Assembly (NCBI RefSeq): GCF_964340395.1
Contig: NC_135569.1
Location: forward strand, 7,489,040 to 7,553,039
DNA from: Glandiceps talaboti
Taxonomy: Eukaryota > Hemichordata > Enteropneusta > Spengelidae
Length of the DNA: 64,000 nucleotides
Reading direction: 5' to 3'
Each line of letters begins with the position of its first letter. Positions within the stretch are counted from its first letter, which is position 1. Positions 56,580 to 64,000 of the stretch are shown piece after piece. The notes beneath the pieces were generated by a model, which saw only the letters and a program-made list of their open reading frames with translations, was not told where the DNA came from and did no database searches. A program made the translations under genes and the position numbers.

Positions 56580-57652
56580 ACAGGCAACAGCCTGATGTCA
56601 ATTTTTTTATTATTTTCTTTCTCATTAAAGTGCTCGGTGCCATTTTGTTCAATGTTTTTACCCATTTCACAAAATACCTTAGAGTATTACAAAGTGTCAT
56701 TTTTTCATTGGTTCCTACCCAAACAAAATGACTATTCCATAAGCTTCACTTAATTATTCCTACACTGAGGACAGAACATTTTAAGAAAAAAATCTTTTAT
56801 GATTACAATTCTCTTTATAAACTTTCCTTGCTATTTGAGATTTTTCCTCAAGTATGACACATTAAACAACCAATTTTACCTCAGTCTCTAATTGAGATTC
56901 TCAATAATACTAGGTATGTACCGTAAAATAATATCAGCGGGTGTTTTACTTTTCCAGTTATCATTCAGCCAGAAATTTTCAATGATTGAATATCTAAGAA
57001 ATTCAACAAAATTTCTACTTTTTCATTTATTTTTGCCCATGCATTCAAAAATACTCCAAATTTCTACAACAAATTGGCCCAATCTTTCTAATCAGCTGAA
57101 ATATGGGTATTTGACACGTGTTTACATATTGCAATTAGGCAGAAAAATCAGAAAATGTTGTGATTAGGCCAAATAAAAAAAATTGTGTGGTTTCGATTAC
57201 GCTCAATTTTAGAATAGGTGGGGTAGGTAGGTGGATTTTTTAATTTTATTTTATTATATTTTTTTTCATGTGTGAGTGTCTAGTTCAGGTATTCCACTTT
57301 TTCCATATGGTCTCTGTGTTATTTATTTCTTCCTATCAGATGTACAGCCATTACAGATTAAAAGAACAGTTTTATAGTGTCTTTTTAAGTAGATGTCAGT
57401 TTATGCATCCAATATTTGATTATGTTTTTCTTGAATACTTGTGGGATTACATTTATGTATAAAAATTATAATATTCTTTAAGCATACCTCTTCATCATCA
57501 CTATCACTTTTACTACTTGGACTGTCTTTGACAGCACTAACATTCCCCAGGTCTTCGTATTGTAAAGGTTGATCTATTTCCTCTTCAGGAATAATTTCTA
57601 CCTCTGTTCCATCTTCCGGTGGCAAGTACACATATTCACTTCCAAATTCCAT
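36521..57652 (-). CDS. Circularly permuted Ras GTPase (cpRAS) fused to zinc ribbon and vWA domain
   Basis: Seventeen coding exons (861 aa, all phases agree): 57652-57488, 54450-54388, 53657-53535, 52757-52572, 51583-51424, 50279-49901, 47559-47511, 46543-46396, 45387-45309, 44775-44572, 43222-43033, 41900-41661, 40783-40664, 39585-39490, 39139-39048, 38628-38490, 36673-36521. After an acidic N-terminus come Ras motifs in permuted order: G3 [15 protein letters not shown] (about 62-76), G4 NKID (122-125), G5 SAK (152-154), then G1 GGGGVGKSS (184-192) and G2 [13 protein letters not shown] (206-218). A Ser/Thr linker leads to a zinc ribbon, CKQC (332-335) with WKCEFC (357-362), like Sec23/24. A vWA domain follows with a full MIDAS: DVSGSM (409), T534, D560. 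The C-terminus is helical and basic. There is no CaaX box. An acceptor just upstream of the ATG implies a 5' non-coding exon. The order matches the published cpRAS family (Dictyostelium cpras1). Substrate and partners are unknown. Confidence 0.9.
38060..38345. repeat. (ATAC)n array
   Basis: About 285 bp of ATAC/ACAC tetranucleotides within the last intron of the permuted-Ras gene, followed by (GACA)n at 38361-38414. Confidence 0.95.
38805..39030. repeat. Roughly 100-bp tandem repeat, 2.3 copies
   Basis: Units start at 38805, 38905 and 39001 with AGGGGAACACCAAATTTTGG. Each unit carries the palindrome ACACCAAATTTTGGTGT. The last partial unit ends 12-18 bases from the donor of the exon at 39048-39139. 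Confidence 0.9.
41346..41587 (-). mobile_element. Repeat family M2 (MITE-like), copy C
   Basis: About 242 bp bounded by inverted termini GGAACTTGCAA and TTGCAAGTTCC. Its interior matches the reverse complement of 35964-36203. It lies in an intron of the permuted-Ras gene. No open frame, so non-autonomous if a transposon. No clear target duplication seen. Confidence 0.65.
42866..42938 (+). mobile_element. 3' end of a non-LTR retroelement with (ATT)n tail, second copy
   Basis: GTATGATGGGCTGAGGCCCT, then TTACTGAATAAA and ATT repeats, matching the terminus at 1885-1969. Located in an intron of the permuted-Ras gene, antisense to it. Confidence 0.5.
43570..43740 (+). repeat. Dispersed repeat family D3 with internal CA run, copy A
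   Basis: ACCAAATATCAAAACAATCGG, then a CA run and TTTGCCATGAGTATAGCACT through CAGTTCAGTTGTGCTAA. Colinear with about 51170-51355, and in part with about 45995-46115. Confidence 0.6.
43873..44123. mobile_element. MITE family M1, copy A, with 8-bp target duplication
   Basis: A 251-bp palindromic element starting CTAGACTGTCG and ending CGACATTCTG, with a GC-rich centre of GGGCCGAGGGCCC type. It is flanked by direct repeats ACCTATAC at 43865-43872 and 44124-44131. It matches copy B (59673-59920) at its termini and in subterminal blocks such as TCTAAA and AGTTGCGGC. An 8-bp duplication fits hAT-type non-autonomous elements. It lies in an intron of the permuted-Ras gene. Confidence 0.8.
44925..45030. 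mobile_element. Small foldback element
   Basis: Inverted arms GTAGATGTCTATTACCCC and GGGGTAGTATTATGTCTAC around a spacer containing GAGGATGAAAGCTGAGGGAAATAG. Decayed, with no target duplication seen. Confidence 0.4.
45995..46115 (+). repeat. Dispersed repeat family D3, partial copy
   Basis: ACCAAGACAATCAGGTGAAG, a CA run, then CATGCCCATAGCACTACTGAA, as in the other D3 copies. Confidence 0.45.
47150..47285. repeat. (TG)n(TA)n(TG)n microsatellite
   Basis: Compound dinucleotide array in an intron of the permuted-Ras gene. Confidence 0.97.
48535..49003. repeat. AT-rich minisatellite with higher-order structure
   Basis: Tandem TTGATAATATCTTCTTATA-type units. A block of about 200 bp occurs twice in succession (about 48591-48785 and 48800-49000) with the same ordered variants. 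The array resumes at 49556-49680 after an insertion. Confidence 0.9.
49004..49555. mobile_element. Insertion with palindromic end inside the minisatellite
   Basis: Splits the minisatellite. The left 142 bp (49007-49148) form an imperfect palindrome with arms AACAATAATGTACG...CATAATGG and CCATTATGG...CGTACATTATTGTT around a GC-rich centre GGGCGAGGCGACAGCCGAGCCC. The remaining 400 bp are more GC-rich than their surroundings and show no coding region. Boundaries are set by loss of the minisatellite pattern. Confidence 0.65.
49556..49680. repeat. AT-rich minisatellite, right part
   Basis: Same units as 48535-49003, resuming after the insertion. Confidence 0.9.
51170..51355 (+). repeat. Dispersed repeat family D3, copy B
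   Basis: CATCAAATACCAAGGCAATCG, a CA run, TTTGCCATGTCAAATGCACTG and CAGTTCAGTTGTGCTAA, colinear with 43570-43740. It lies just 3' of the P-loop exon (51424-51583) in the permuted-Ras gene. Confidence 0.6.
53115..53456. mobile_element. Giant-hairpin MITE flanked by TA (Tc1/mariner-like)
   Basis: 342 bp, almost wholly an inverted repeat, from AAGTGGCCATATGGATGAGA to TCTCATCCATATGGCCACTT. It is bounded by TA at 53113-53114 and 53457-53458. The apex is itself a 28-bp perfect palindrome around TTGTACGTACAA. No coding capacity. TA duplication plus long inverted termini fit a non-autonomous Tc1/mariner-type element. It lies in the intron between the exons at 53535 and 52757 of the permuted-Ras gene. 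Confidence 0.8.
54510..54747 (-). mobile_element. tRNA-derived SINE copy, 5'-truncated
   Basis: Reverse complement matches 430-575: CAGTCAACCCAGCTGTATAA, then GGGGACCT, GGCTGCTATGGATTGTA and GAGTTGAAGTAT, in the same order. The tRNA-like head is not seen. Located in intron 1 of the permuted-Ras gene. Confidence 0.55.
54948..55268. mobile_element. MITE-like element with 16-bp perfect inverted termini
   Basis: Begins ATCTGGTTCTGGTCAG and ends CTGACCAGAACCAGAT. Outside the termini are a C14-A8 run on the left and a T-run then GGCC on the right, so the true ends may lie slightly further out as GGCC. No open frame of note. Confidence 0.6.
55883..56492. repeat. Near-perfect inverted repeat, 2 x 222 bp with 166-bp spacer
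   Basis: Left arm 55883-56104 and right arm 56271-56492 are reverse complements with no gaps and, by my reading, two mismatches. They lie in intron 1 of the permuted-Ras gene. If transcribed, they would form a long hairpin. The pairing is far better preserved than in other palindromes in the window. Confidence 0.9.
57161..57405 (-). repeat. Dispersed repeat family D1, copy B
   Basis: Reverse-complement match to 5213-5462, about 250 bp. Located immediately 3' of the first coding exon of the permuted-Ras gene, within intron 1. Confidence 0.7.
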
Positions 57653-58540
57653 GATGGAAAAATTCCTCTGTAATTGAAAATTTAATAATTGGCATCTAAT
57701 TCTAATAGTTCACAAACAAAATCAAAATGTTTAAGACCTATGCAGTTCACATATGGACTAAATTCATTTGTCTGGTAGAGCTATACAAAAGTGTAGAACA
57801 AAAGAATGACCCCACAGCAACTATGTAATCCTAATACTGGCTCCAGTATTAACACTGTACTTAGTAGCTGTAAATGTAATCATCGTTGTGGTCATGAGTG
57901 ATGTTGTTCTCACTTCAACATATTAAATCACAGACAAGTACACGGGCGGGGGGGGGGGGGGGGGGGGGTTACCGGTGGCCAGCTCTGGTGGGGGTGTGTT
58001 GGGCCAATGCTGGAAACTCCAGGCCCCATTTTAGACCCACTTTGACCAAAAATCAATACCAAATTTTAGACAATTACATGTTTTTAAAGGAAGAAAATTT
58101 TGACCTAAATACATTTTCCTTGTGAGGTAACATGGCAATTACCAGGGGTAATTAATGGTAGTTGTGATTTGGTAAATGACAATGGACAACATTTTAGACC
58201 AAGCAAAATTGAAAATACTGTAAAGAGGATCCTGTTTTAGACTCCAGCTCAAAAAAATGTAGACCCCATTTTAGACCAAAGGGCTCGAAAACACATCCCA
58301 AAGGGTGGTAGATATACAGATATATTAATAAAATAAGGGGCATAGCCCCCCCCCCCCCCCACACACACACACACAGTTAAATAAAACCAGAAAGCACACT
58401 TTTAGTCCTTGAATTTCAAAGAACTTTACTCAACTCCAACTACTGTGATTAAATTTTAACCACTACTTTCTTTTTGGAATACTCTACATCCATAATGTGT
58501 CTCTTTTATGATGATATTCAATTTTAAAATAAAAAGTTGT

Positions 58541-58645
58541 ATGTATGTATGTATGTATGTATGTATATGTGTATGTATGTATGTATGTATGTATGTATGT
58601 ATGCTTATGTATGTATGTATGTATGTATGTATGTATGTATGTATG

Positions 58646-58690
<45 letters not shown>
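58541..58690. repeat. (ATGT)n followed by (CT)n
   Basis: ATGT array to 58647, then a CT run. Confidence 0.97.
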
Positions 58691-58694
<4 letters not shown>

Positions 58695-58888
58695 CTGCCT
58701 GTCTAAGTCATTACATATCTGTGCGTGGATTAGATGTACTGCCACCCCACCCCCGGCCCCACCCCTTTCCACAATCGTGGCGGCCTAGTGTGAACAATGA
58801 CGGTTATATTTATGAATAATATAAGGAAGTAAAAAATACACTATCTATGAACCGTTGTAAAAGTTGTTTACGTGCTACTAAAGGTGTA

Positions 58889-58926
58889 ACCATGGAAGTA
58901 GAACCCCGGGGTTCTACTTCCATGGT
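58889..58926. repeat. 38-bp perfect palindrome
   Basis: Half-site ACCATGGAAGTAGAACCCC is followed directly by its reverse complement, with no spacer and no mismatch. Pairing stops sharply at both ends. Confidence 0.95.
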
Positions 58927-59512
58927 GCAATGTTTACAATGACGTAGTCCTGTTTGCACTGTGCAGGCGTTTCGCTCGGAGAAGAAAGGGACGACATACT
59001 CCTGTATGCAAGCAAGACTATAGTATATTATAAGAAGGCCGAGTCTGTTGTATTCAGGGTACAAAGGCAATCATTTCAAAGGTAAACAGAACGTGTTTTT
59101 CATATCAATACACATCGATTCCGTAAAAATCCTGAACCTGTCACGAGCACGTCTACTGCGGCCGAGTCTGCTGACAGGCGCCGGTCACGAGACACTCCGA
59201 TAAGAAGAATGAAGATGCATGTAACATCCATGGTATCACGTAGTCAGACAGCAGAAGGCTGTGCTGACAAGCCAGTGTACATAAACAGTCGAGCGTCAAC
59301 TCACGTCACATGTTTGCCAATGACATAATGTATATGTAATTGCAGGAGAGGGAAAGACAAAATGTGTACGATTACTACGAATGAAAATATCCCAGACAAT
59401 TTTCAGAAAACAGTTCAATACACGGACGTAGTTCTCAATCACGAGTCCTAAAAAACTGTGTGAACTGTCATTCTGAAAAGTTCACTTCGTGCATCCCCTC
59501 CGGCAGTTACAA

Positions 59513-60127
59513 TGTAGGTCGATGCCCACAGGCATTTGTTTCCCGAGATATGTATCAGAATGTTTCTATCAGAATACAATAAAATGTCCATCATATCGAT
59601 AATATTGACGTGTATAGCCAACTATTGAAAGGGGTAAAATTACACTTGCTTCTGTGATCGCGCAGGTCCACTTTAGACTGTCGACAGTCGTTCGTGCCTT
59701 TTTGCCATGTTAAACTTTAATATCTAAAACTAAAAAAGTTGCGGCCTCGCTCCGATTCGGAGCAATACTATAACCACGTACTGATCAGCGAGTGCCGGAG
59801 GCACTCGCAGTTCCTATCACTATCATTACGCATTATACAGTGCTACGGCGGAGCGAGGCGACGACTTTGATTTAGATGAAACGTAGCAAAAAAAGGCACG
59901 AACGACTGTCGACAGTCTAAGGTCCACTCACCGCGAAAGACACGTACTGTTTTCTTTCGCGGTGAGTGAACCTGTGCGATCACAGAAGCAAGTGTAATTT
60001 TAACCCTGTCATATATAGTTGGCTAAACACCTCAATATTACTGATATTATCGACATCATATTGCATTCTGATAGAAACATTCTGGTACATATCGGGAAAC
60101 AAATACCTCTGGGTCTGTCGGCCTACG
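59513..60127. mobile_element. Large palindromic (foldback) element interrupted by MITE M1
   Basis: Left arm 59513-59672 plus 59929-59940, and right arm about 59950-60127, pair at roughly 85 percent over about 170 bp. Matching blocks include TTTGTTTCCCGA, CAGAATGTTTCTATCAGAAT and AAATTACACTTGCTTCTGTG on one arm and their complements on the other. The left arm is split by 59673-59928. Confidence 0.8.
59673..59920. mobile_element. MITE family M1, copy B, with 8-bp target duplication
   Basis: 248 bp from TTAGACTGTCGACAGTCG to CGACTGTCGACAGTCTAA, flanked by GGTCCACT at 59665-59672 and 59921-59928. Homologous to copy A at 43873-44123. Its interior carries a GC-rich palindromic GAGTGCCGGAGGCACTC. 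No open frame. Confidence 0.85.
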
Positions 60128-60416
60128 TATGCAGTATTTTGGTGATCGTAATAACGCTGAGCAAATACGTACCGAGCTCGAGCTCGTCTTCCAAGTTGCA
60201 CAGCCGAAAATAACACCTCAGCTCAGTCGCTTGACAAAACTTCGGTCTTGGAATGTTTTTTTTTTTTACTCAGACTTGGTTTGCCTTATATTTGGTTCAC
60301 ACATCCAGTTAACAATATAGTCGCGCTGACACAGCCGACACGACTTTGGCCACACTACAGCGTTGCTTGCTTATTTATATCGGTGACAAAGGACGCTATT
60401 TTTAGCACTGATTCCT

Positions 60417-60495
60417 GATTGGTCAATTACCCAACAACTTTCAACATCTCTACTGGGATTGGCTAATATTAAAACATGATGTCATTACTATATAG
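60417..60495 (+). promoter_or_regulatory. Promoter of the TC10-like Rho gene
   Basis: Two inverted CCAAT boxes (GATTGG at 60417-60422 and 60457-60462), a CRE-like TGATGTCA at 60477-60484 and a TATA-like CTATATAG at 60488-60495. All lie within 175 bases of the ATG at 60588. Order and spacing are those of a typical RNA polymerase II core promoter. Confidence 0.6.
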
Positions 60496-60587
60496 AGTGA
60501 GGCCTCAGAAAAGATATTTATACAGGGGCATTTGCTAAGATTTTTTAAAAACCATATTAAAGTTTCACTAACTGGATCGAGGAGAGC

Positions 60588-63192
60588 ATGAGAATGAATA
60601 TCTTGAAGTGTGTAGCGGTCGGCGACGGTGCCGTCGGAAAGACTTGCATGTTGATGAGCTATGCGACTAACAGGTTTCCAGTTGACCATGTCCCAACTGT
60701 CTTCGATAACTACGCAGGTAGGCTCAAACATCACATACTCAATTCTTTTTCGAATTTCGTCCGTGATACATAGGATATGAGTTTCTTAGTCATTTTTGTT
60801 TGTTTTTCTCGTTTGTTAGTTGTTTTGTTAGTTGTTATTTTTTAGTTTCAATTCACTGCACAGTCTTTCTTTCATGAAATGTTTTGTAATAGTGAGTGTT
60901 TATTTAGCTTCTTCAACTTGTGTTTGACCGGTTTATTTGTGCATGCACATTCAAAGTTTAAATTTGGTTTGCTGCGGCTTGTAGTACAACTTGATCACAC
61001 CAAAACAATTAGAAAAAAACACATTATCTTTAACACCAGACTACATCGACTAGGCTACAAATCCATTCTCGCAAACCAAACATAATTTTTCTTGAGAGAC
61101 ACAATGCCAAATTAACAAACCAATTCATCTTCACAAATATTCGAAGGTAAAAATTGTGTTTTAGCTAAAATTTTGAGTTGATCGAATCGCTCGAAAATTC
61201 GAAACATAATTATTTTACCGAACTCTAATACCACTCGTATCTTGAATCTAACTTAAATATTTCAAATGCTATGATTCGTTACAGTTTCTATAAACGTTGG
61301 AGACGATCACTATATGCTGGGATTATTTGATACAGCAGGACAGGTAAGCTCATAAGACTTTGATGGTCATGGTATCACACCACTACCTAAGTAAACTTGG
61401 GATGGGGGCGGGGGGGGGGGTCCTTTTATACATCATGTGAATTTCTACTCGGAAACAATCCCTTTATCCCTTACAAGTCGTTAGCTAGTTCTCATGGCGT
61501 GTGTGTGTGTGTGTGTGTGTGTGGGGGGGGGGGGGGGGCTCGTGTGTGTGTGAATCTGACAATTACAGATTGTAGAATGGGCTGTGACCTATGACCCTTG
61601 GTACTGCTTTGATTATTTATAGAAATTTGTTGTATCGAACGATTAGTGTGAAATGATTCACCAGCATAATTACGGACCATACACGTGATCAGTCAATCTT
61701 TCTTACACACACAACACACGCTACTACTGTCGTATATAGCGAAATGTGGTAGTAAATAGCTAGAATTCAGAAGACCTATAAGTTCATACAATAAGATATT
61801 TATGAACTTCAGCATATCAATTCGACAAAACTACCAAATGTGGCGGGGGGGGGAGGGGGGAGGGGGGTTTACCGTAGCATTAATGTCAATGAATGTACTA
61901 CCCTTTCAAAGGGTAATGAAGTTTCGGGCATTGGTCTAAATTCGGGGGACCCGGGTGTGTATTTGGGAAGTTCATCAAAAAATGTGTTTAAAATAAATCT
62001 AACCGTGTCCCAAATCCCTCTCATAATGCAAAGTGGTCGTCCAACATTACTACCTACAAGTCTAAAATTGTATATTGTTTCGAGTAAAATTGGTTTGATT
62101 TGGTGTCTGGGAGCAGAGTCTTTATACAATCAGTACTTAACGCGCCCTCTCTACTCGGAGTGAGGGACGGGGAGCTCGAGTGGGGTGTTATGAGAACGGC
62201 CGATACATAGGCACCAACACATAGGAGTCTTTAAGGATACTGCCAGGAAAACATTTTAAATCCCGGCCCCACTATACATTCATAGTTATTACTTTCTGTG
62301 TGTGGATTAAAATTTAATAGAAAAATCAAAAGAACACATCCCAGAAATTATAGTTACTATATTACTTTCTACACCATTTTCACAATTCTTACACCTTGTA
62401 TAAACTATATAATTACTTCGAATTCGTCCACAACTACCTTCAAATTACTTTTTACTGTCTATCTAATATTATTACAGTTGAAGCAAAAATCTTACCGAAG
62501 TTACTAAATTTTATCATCTGGCTCGACAAATTTAGGTTTAAGCAGAACTCTCCCGTTTTCAATCACATAGTGAGCAACAGACAAAACAAATCTAACAATG
62601 TTGACAGGTAGATGATATTTTAGTAAGATATGTTTTCTTCGTCAACGCGTCATGCAAAGATATATTTGAAATTATCTGGCTTCTATTGTAAGTATAAAGT
62701 ATATGCCGACGACTTATGTAGCTACAAAGTGTTCCAATGTACTCTTTAGTCGTTCATTTTCTTTCTTCGTATACACAGGAAGAATATGACCGGCTGCGGA
62801 TTTTATCCTACCCGATGACTGATGTCTTTCTACTGTGTTTTTCCGTGACGAGTCCAGCCTCTTTCGAGAACGTCCGAGAAAAGTGGGTACCAGAGCTCAG
62901 ACACAACAGTCCAAATACGCCATTCTTATTGGTTGGCTTGCAAGTTGATCTCAGACGACAGCAAAACGTCACAGAACGATCACGTCATAATAAACCAATC
63001 ACATTTCAACAAGGTACGAAAGCTGCGAAGGAACTTGGTGCTGAAATTTATGTAGAGTGTTCTGCCCTCACACAAGAAGGACTGAAAAATGTTTTCGACG
63101 AAGCTATTCTGGCGATGTTGAGTCCCAAAAAGAAAACAAAAAGCTCTGGCCGATGGTTAAAATTGAGCTGTCTTTCACCGAAAACGAGTTGA
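60588..63192 (+). CDS. TC10/TCL-like Rho family GTPase (RhoQ/RhoJ type)
   Basis: Three exons in phase, 60588-60717, 61285-61343 and 62779-63192, giving 200 aa. Motifs: P-loop GDGAVGKT (12-19), switch [10 protein letters not shown], switch [48 protein letters not shown], and G5 region [20 protein letters not shown]. The ALTQ-GLK-VFDEAI-PKK pattern is closest by eye to TC10/TCL and Cdc42. Expected role: GTP-dependent switch at the plasma membrane controlling actin and vesicle traffic. Oddities: the G4 position reads LQVDL where relatives have TQIDL, and the protein ends SCLSPKTS with no C-terminal CaaX box, which TC10/TCL need for prenylation. The gene is intact otherwise. A promoter with TATA and CCAAT boxes precedes the ATG. 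Confidence 0.9.
61498..61540. repeat. (GT)n-G17 tract in intron 2 of the Rho gene
   Basis: GT run passing into a long G-run. Other G-runs occur at 61411-61421 and 61843-61867 in the same intron, so G-quadruplex formation is plausible. Confidence 0.9.
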
Positions 63193-64000
63193 AGTTAAAA
63201 AGAGACAATCAGACATCGATATCATTGAAAGAAACTATTTATCATGAATACATGCTATGGACAAAGAAAACACCCCAATATTAGTTAGCGAGACAACCAT
63301 TGCTACAGTAAGCAGCTTTACATGTAAAATGACAGAAATGTAAATGTTTGACAATTTTCAATTCTATAAATATGGAGTTGAAATTCAATGATTCTATCAG
63401 TATTAAACGACGTACACTTGCCAGTGGACGAGATTTTTTCACTATCTATTATAAATAAAAATAACTATTTCAAGCACAACTGTGTTCTCATAATTTATGT
63501 AAAATGATAACCAGAGTGATGAGTGGTTGTGAGTGCATGCCAGTCAGATCTGGGACACGTACGTTCGATTTGCCCAATCATGATTGTGATTAATCTGACG
63601 TCATTTCGGGAAACGAGGTTGTAAACAAAACGCTCAATCACGATCATTTAAAGTCTCACACATTTCCCATAAATTAAATGATTTTACATCGTCAAAATGA
63701 TTACAATGATAACAAATTACAAATCTGACAGAACACAAAGTGTGTACGTCATGTTTTCTGTAATTTCCAACATGCCGTCAGCTACGCGCGCGCGCGATTC
63801 CATCTCATATGGCGTTCTCCGCCATCTTGTAATCACGTCAATCATGGTTCGGGGCATGATTACTGTGCTTACCAATCATGATTGTGATCGATAAATAGTT
63901 ATTATTATTGTCCAAATCACGTCCCTGATCTTGAGATTAGTGACCGAAGGACCCGTCGTTGCGGGCGCTCCACACTGCTGTCGCTATGTGGTATGCGCGT
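63193..64000. other. 3' region of the Rho gene and beyond
   Basis: 3' UTR followed by non-coding DNA. CAATCATGATTGTGAT occurs at about 63575 and again at 63873 in direct orientation, bracketing a roughly 300-bp block with a (CG)n stretch near 63786. No gene seen. Confidence 0.5.
63454..63459 (+). terminator. Candidate poly(A) signal of the Rho gene
   Basis: AATAAA about 262 bases after the TGA at 63190-63192. Confidence 0.5.

Larger units (their letters stand above)
57653..60416. other. Shared upstream region of the divergent permuted-Ras and Rho genes
   Basis: Contains a G-run (about 57943-57968), a degenerate repeat around CATTTTAGACC (about 58019-58280), a C-run, (ATGT)n and (CT)n arrays, a perfect palindrome and the nested palindrome/MITE. 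A 5' non-coding exon of the permuted-Ras gene is expected here but was not placed. Confidence 0.5.

Noticed and set aside
61397-61680. Gly-rich and Thr-His open frames in the Rho intron
   Set aside because: They derive from G-runs and a GT microsatellite between two well-supported exons.

Overview
This is a window of animal nuclear DNA, AT-rich and intron-rich. Splice sites are canonical GT/AG, introns hold long microsatellites, and there are many small palindromic (MITE-like) elements and a tRNA-like SINE. The gene families (an LDL-receptor propeller protein, a TRPC-type channel, a TC10-like Rho GTPase) fit a marine invertebrate, most likely a deuterostome such as a hemichordate or lancelet. 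That placement is inference and no species is claimed. No retrovirus or LTR element was recognised.

Layout. (1) 145-4241 (+): the 3' half of a single-pass receptor. The last blades of a YWTD propeller are followed by a Thr-rich stalk, one transmembrane helix and a cytoplasmic tail crowded with Yxx-hydrophobic, YxxM and YEEP motifs. (2) 4.3-25 kb: mostly non-coding and repeat-rich. It holds a two-exon secreted-peptide gene on the minus strand (13191-13801, neuropeptide-precursor-like) and a weak two-exon microprotein candidate (18099-18344). (3) 24788-33711 (+): a TRPC-like cation channel in 12 coding exons whose phases all agree (751 aa). (4) 36521-57652 (-): a 17-coding-exon, 861-aa gene for a circularly permuted Ras GTPase (motif order G3-G4-G5-G1-G2) fused to a Sec23/24-type zinc ribbon and a vWA domain with a complete MIDAS. 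This is the most striking gene in the window. (5) 60588-63192 (+): a three-exon TC10/TCL-like (RhoQ/RhoJ) GTPase without a C-terminal CaaX box, head to head with the permuted-Ras gene.

The non-coding DNA is also informative. A roughly 250-bp MITE family has two copies, each flanked by its own 8-bp target duplication; one copy sits inside an older giant palindrome. A 342-bp hairpin element is flanked by TA. An inverted repeat of 2 x 222 bp with only two mismatches lies in the first intron of the permuted-Ras gene. Other features are a 38-bp perfect palindrome, a higher-order AT-rich minisatellite interrupted by a palindromic insertion, and several dispersed repeat families recognisable because two or more copies fall in this window.

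Exon models were made by eye from splice consensus, reading-frame continuity and family resemblance. No alignment or transcript data were available.
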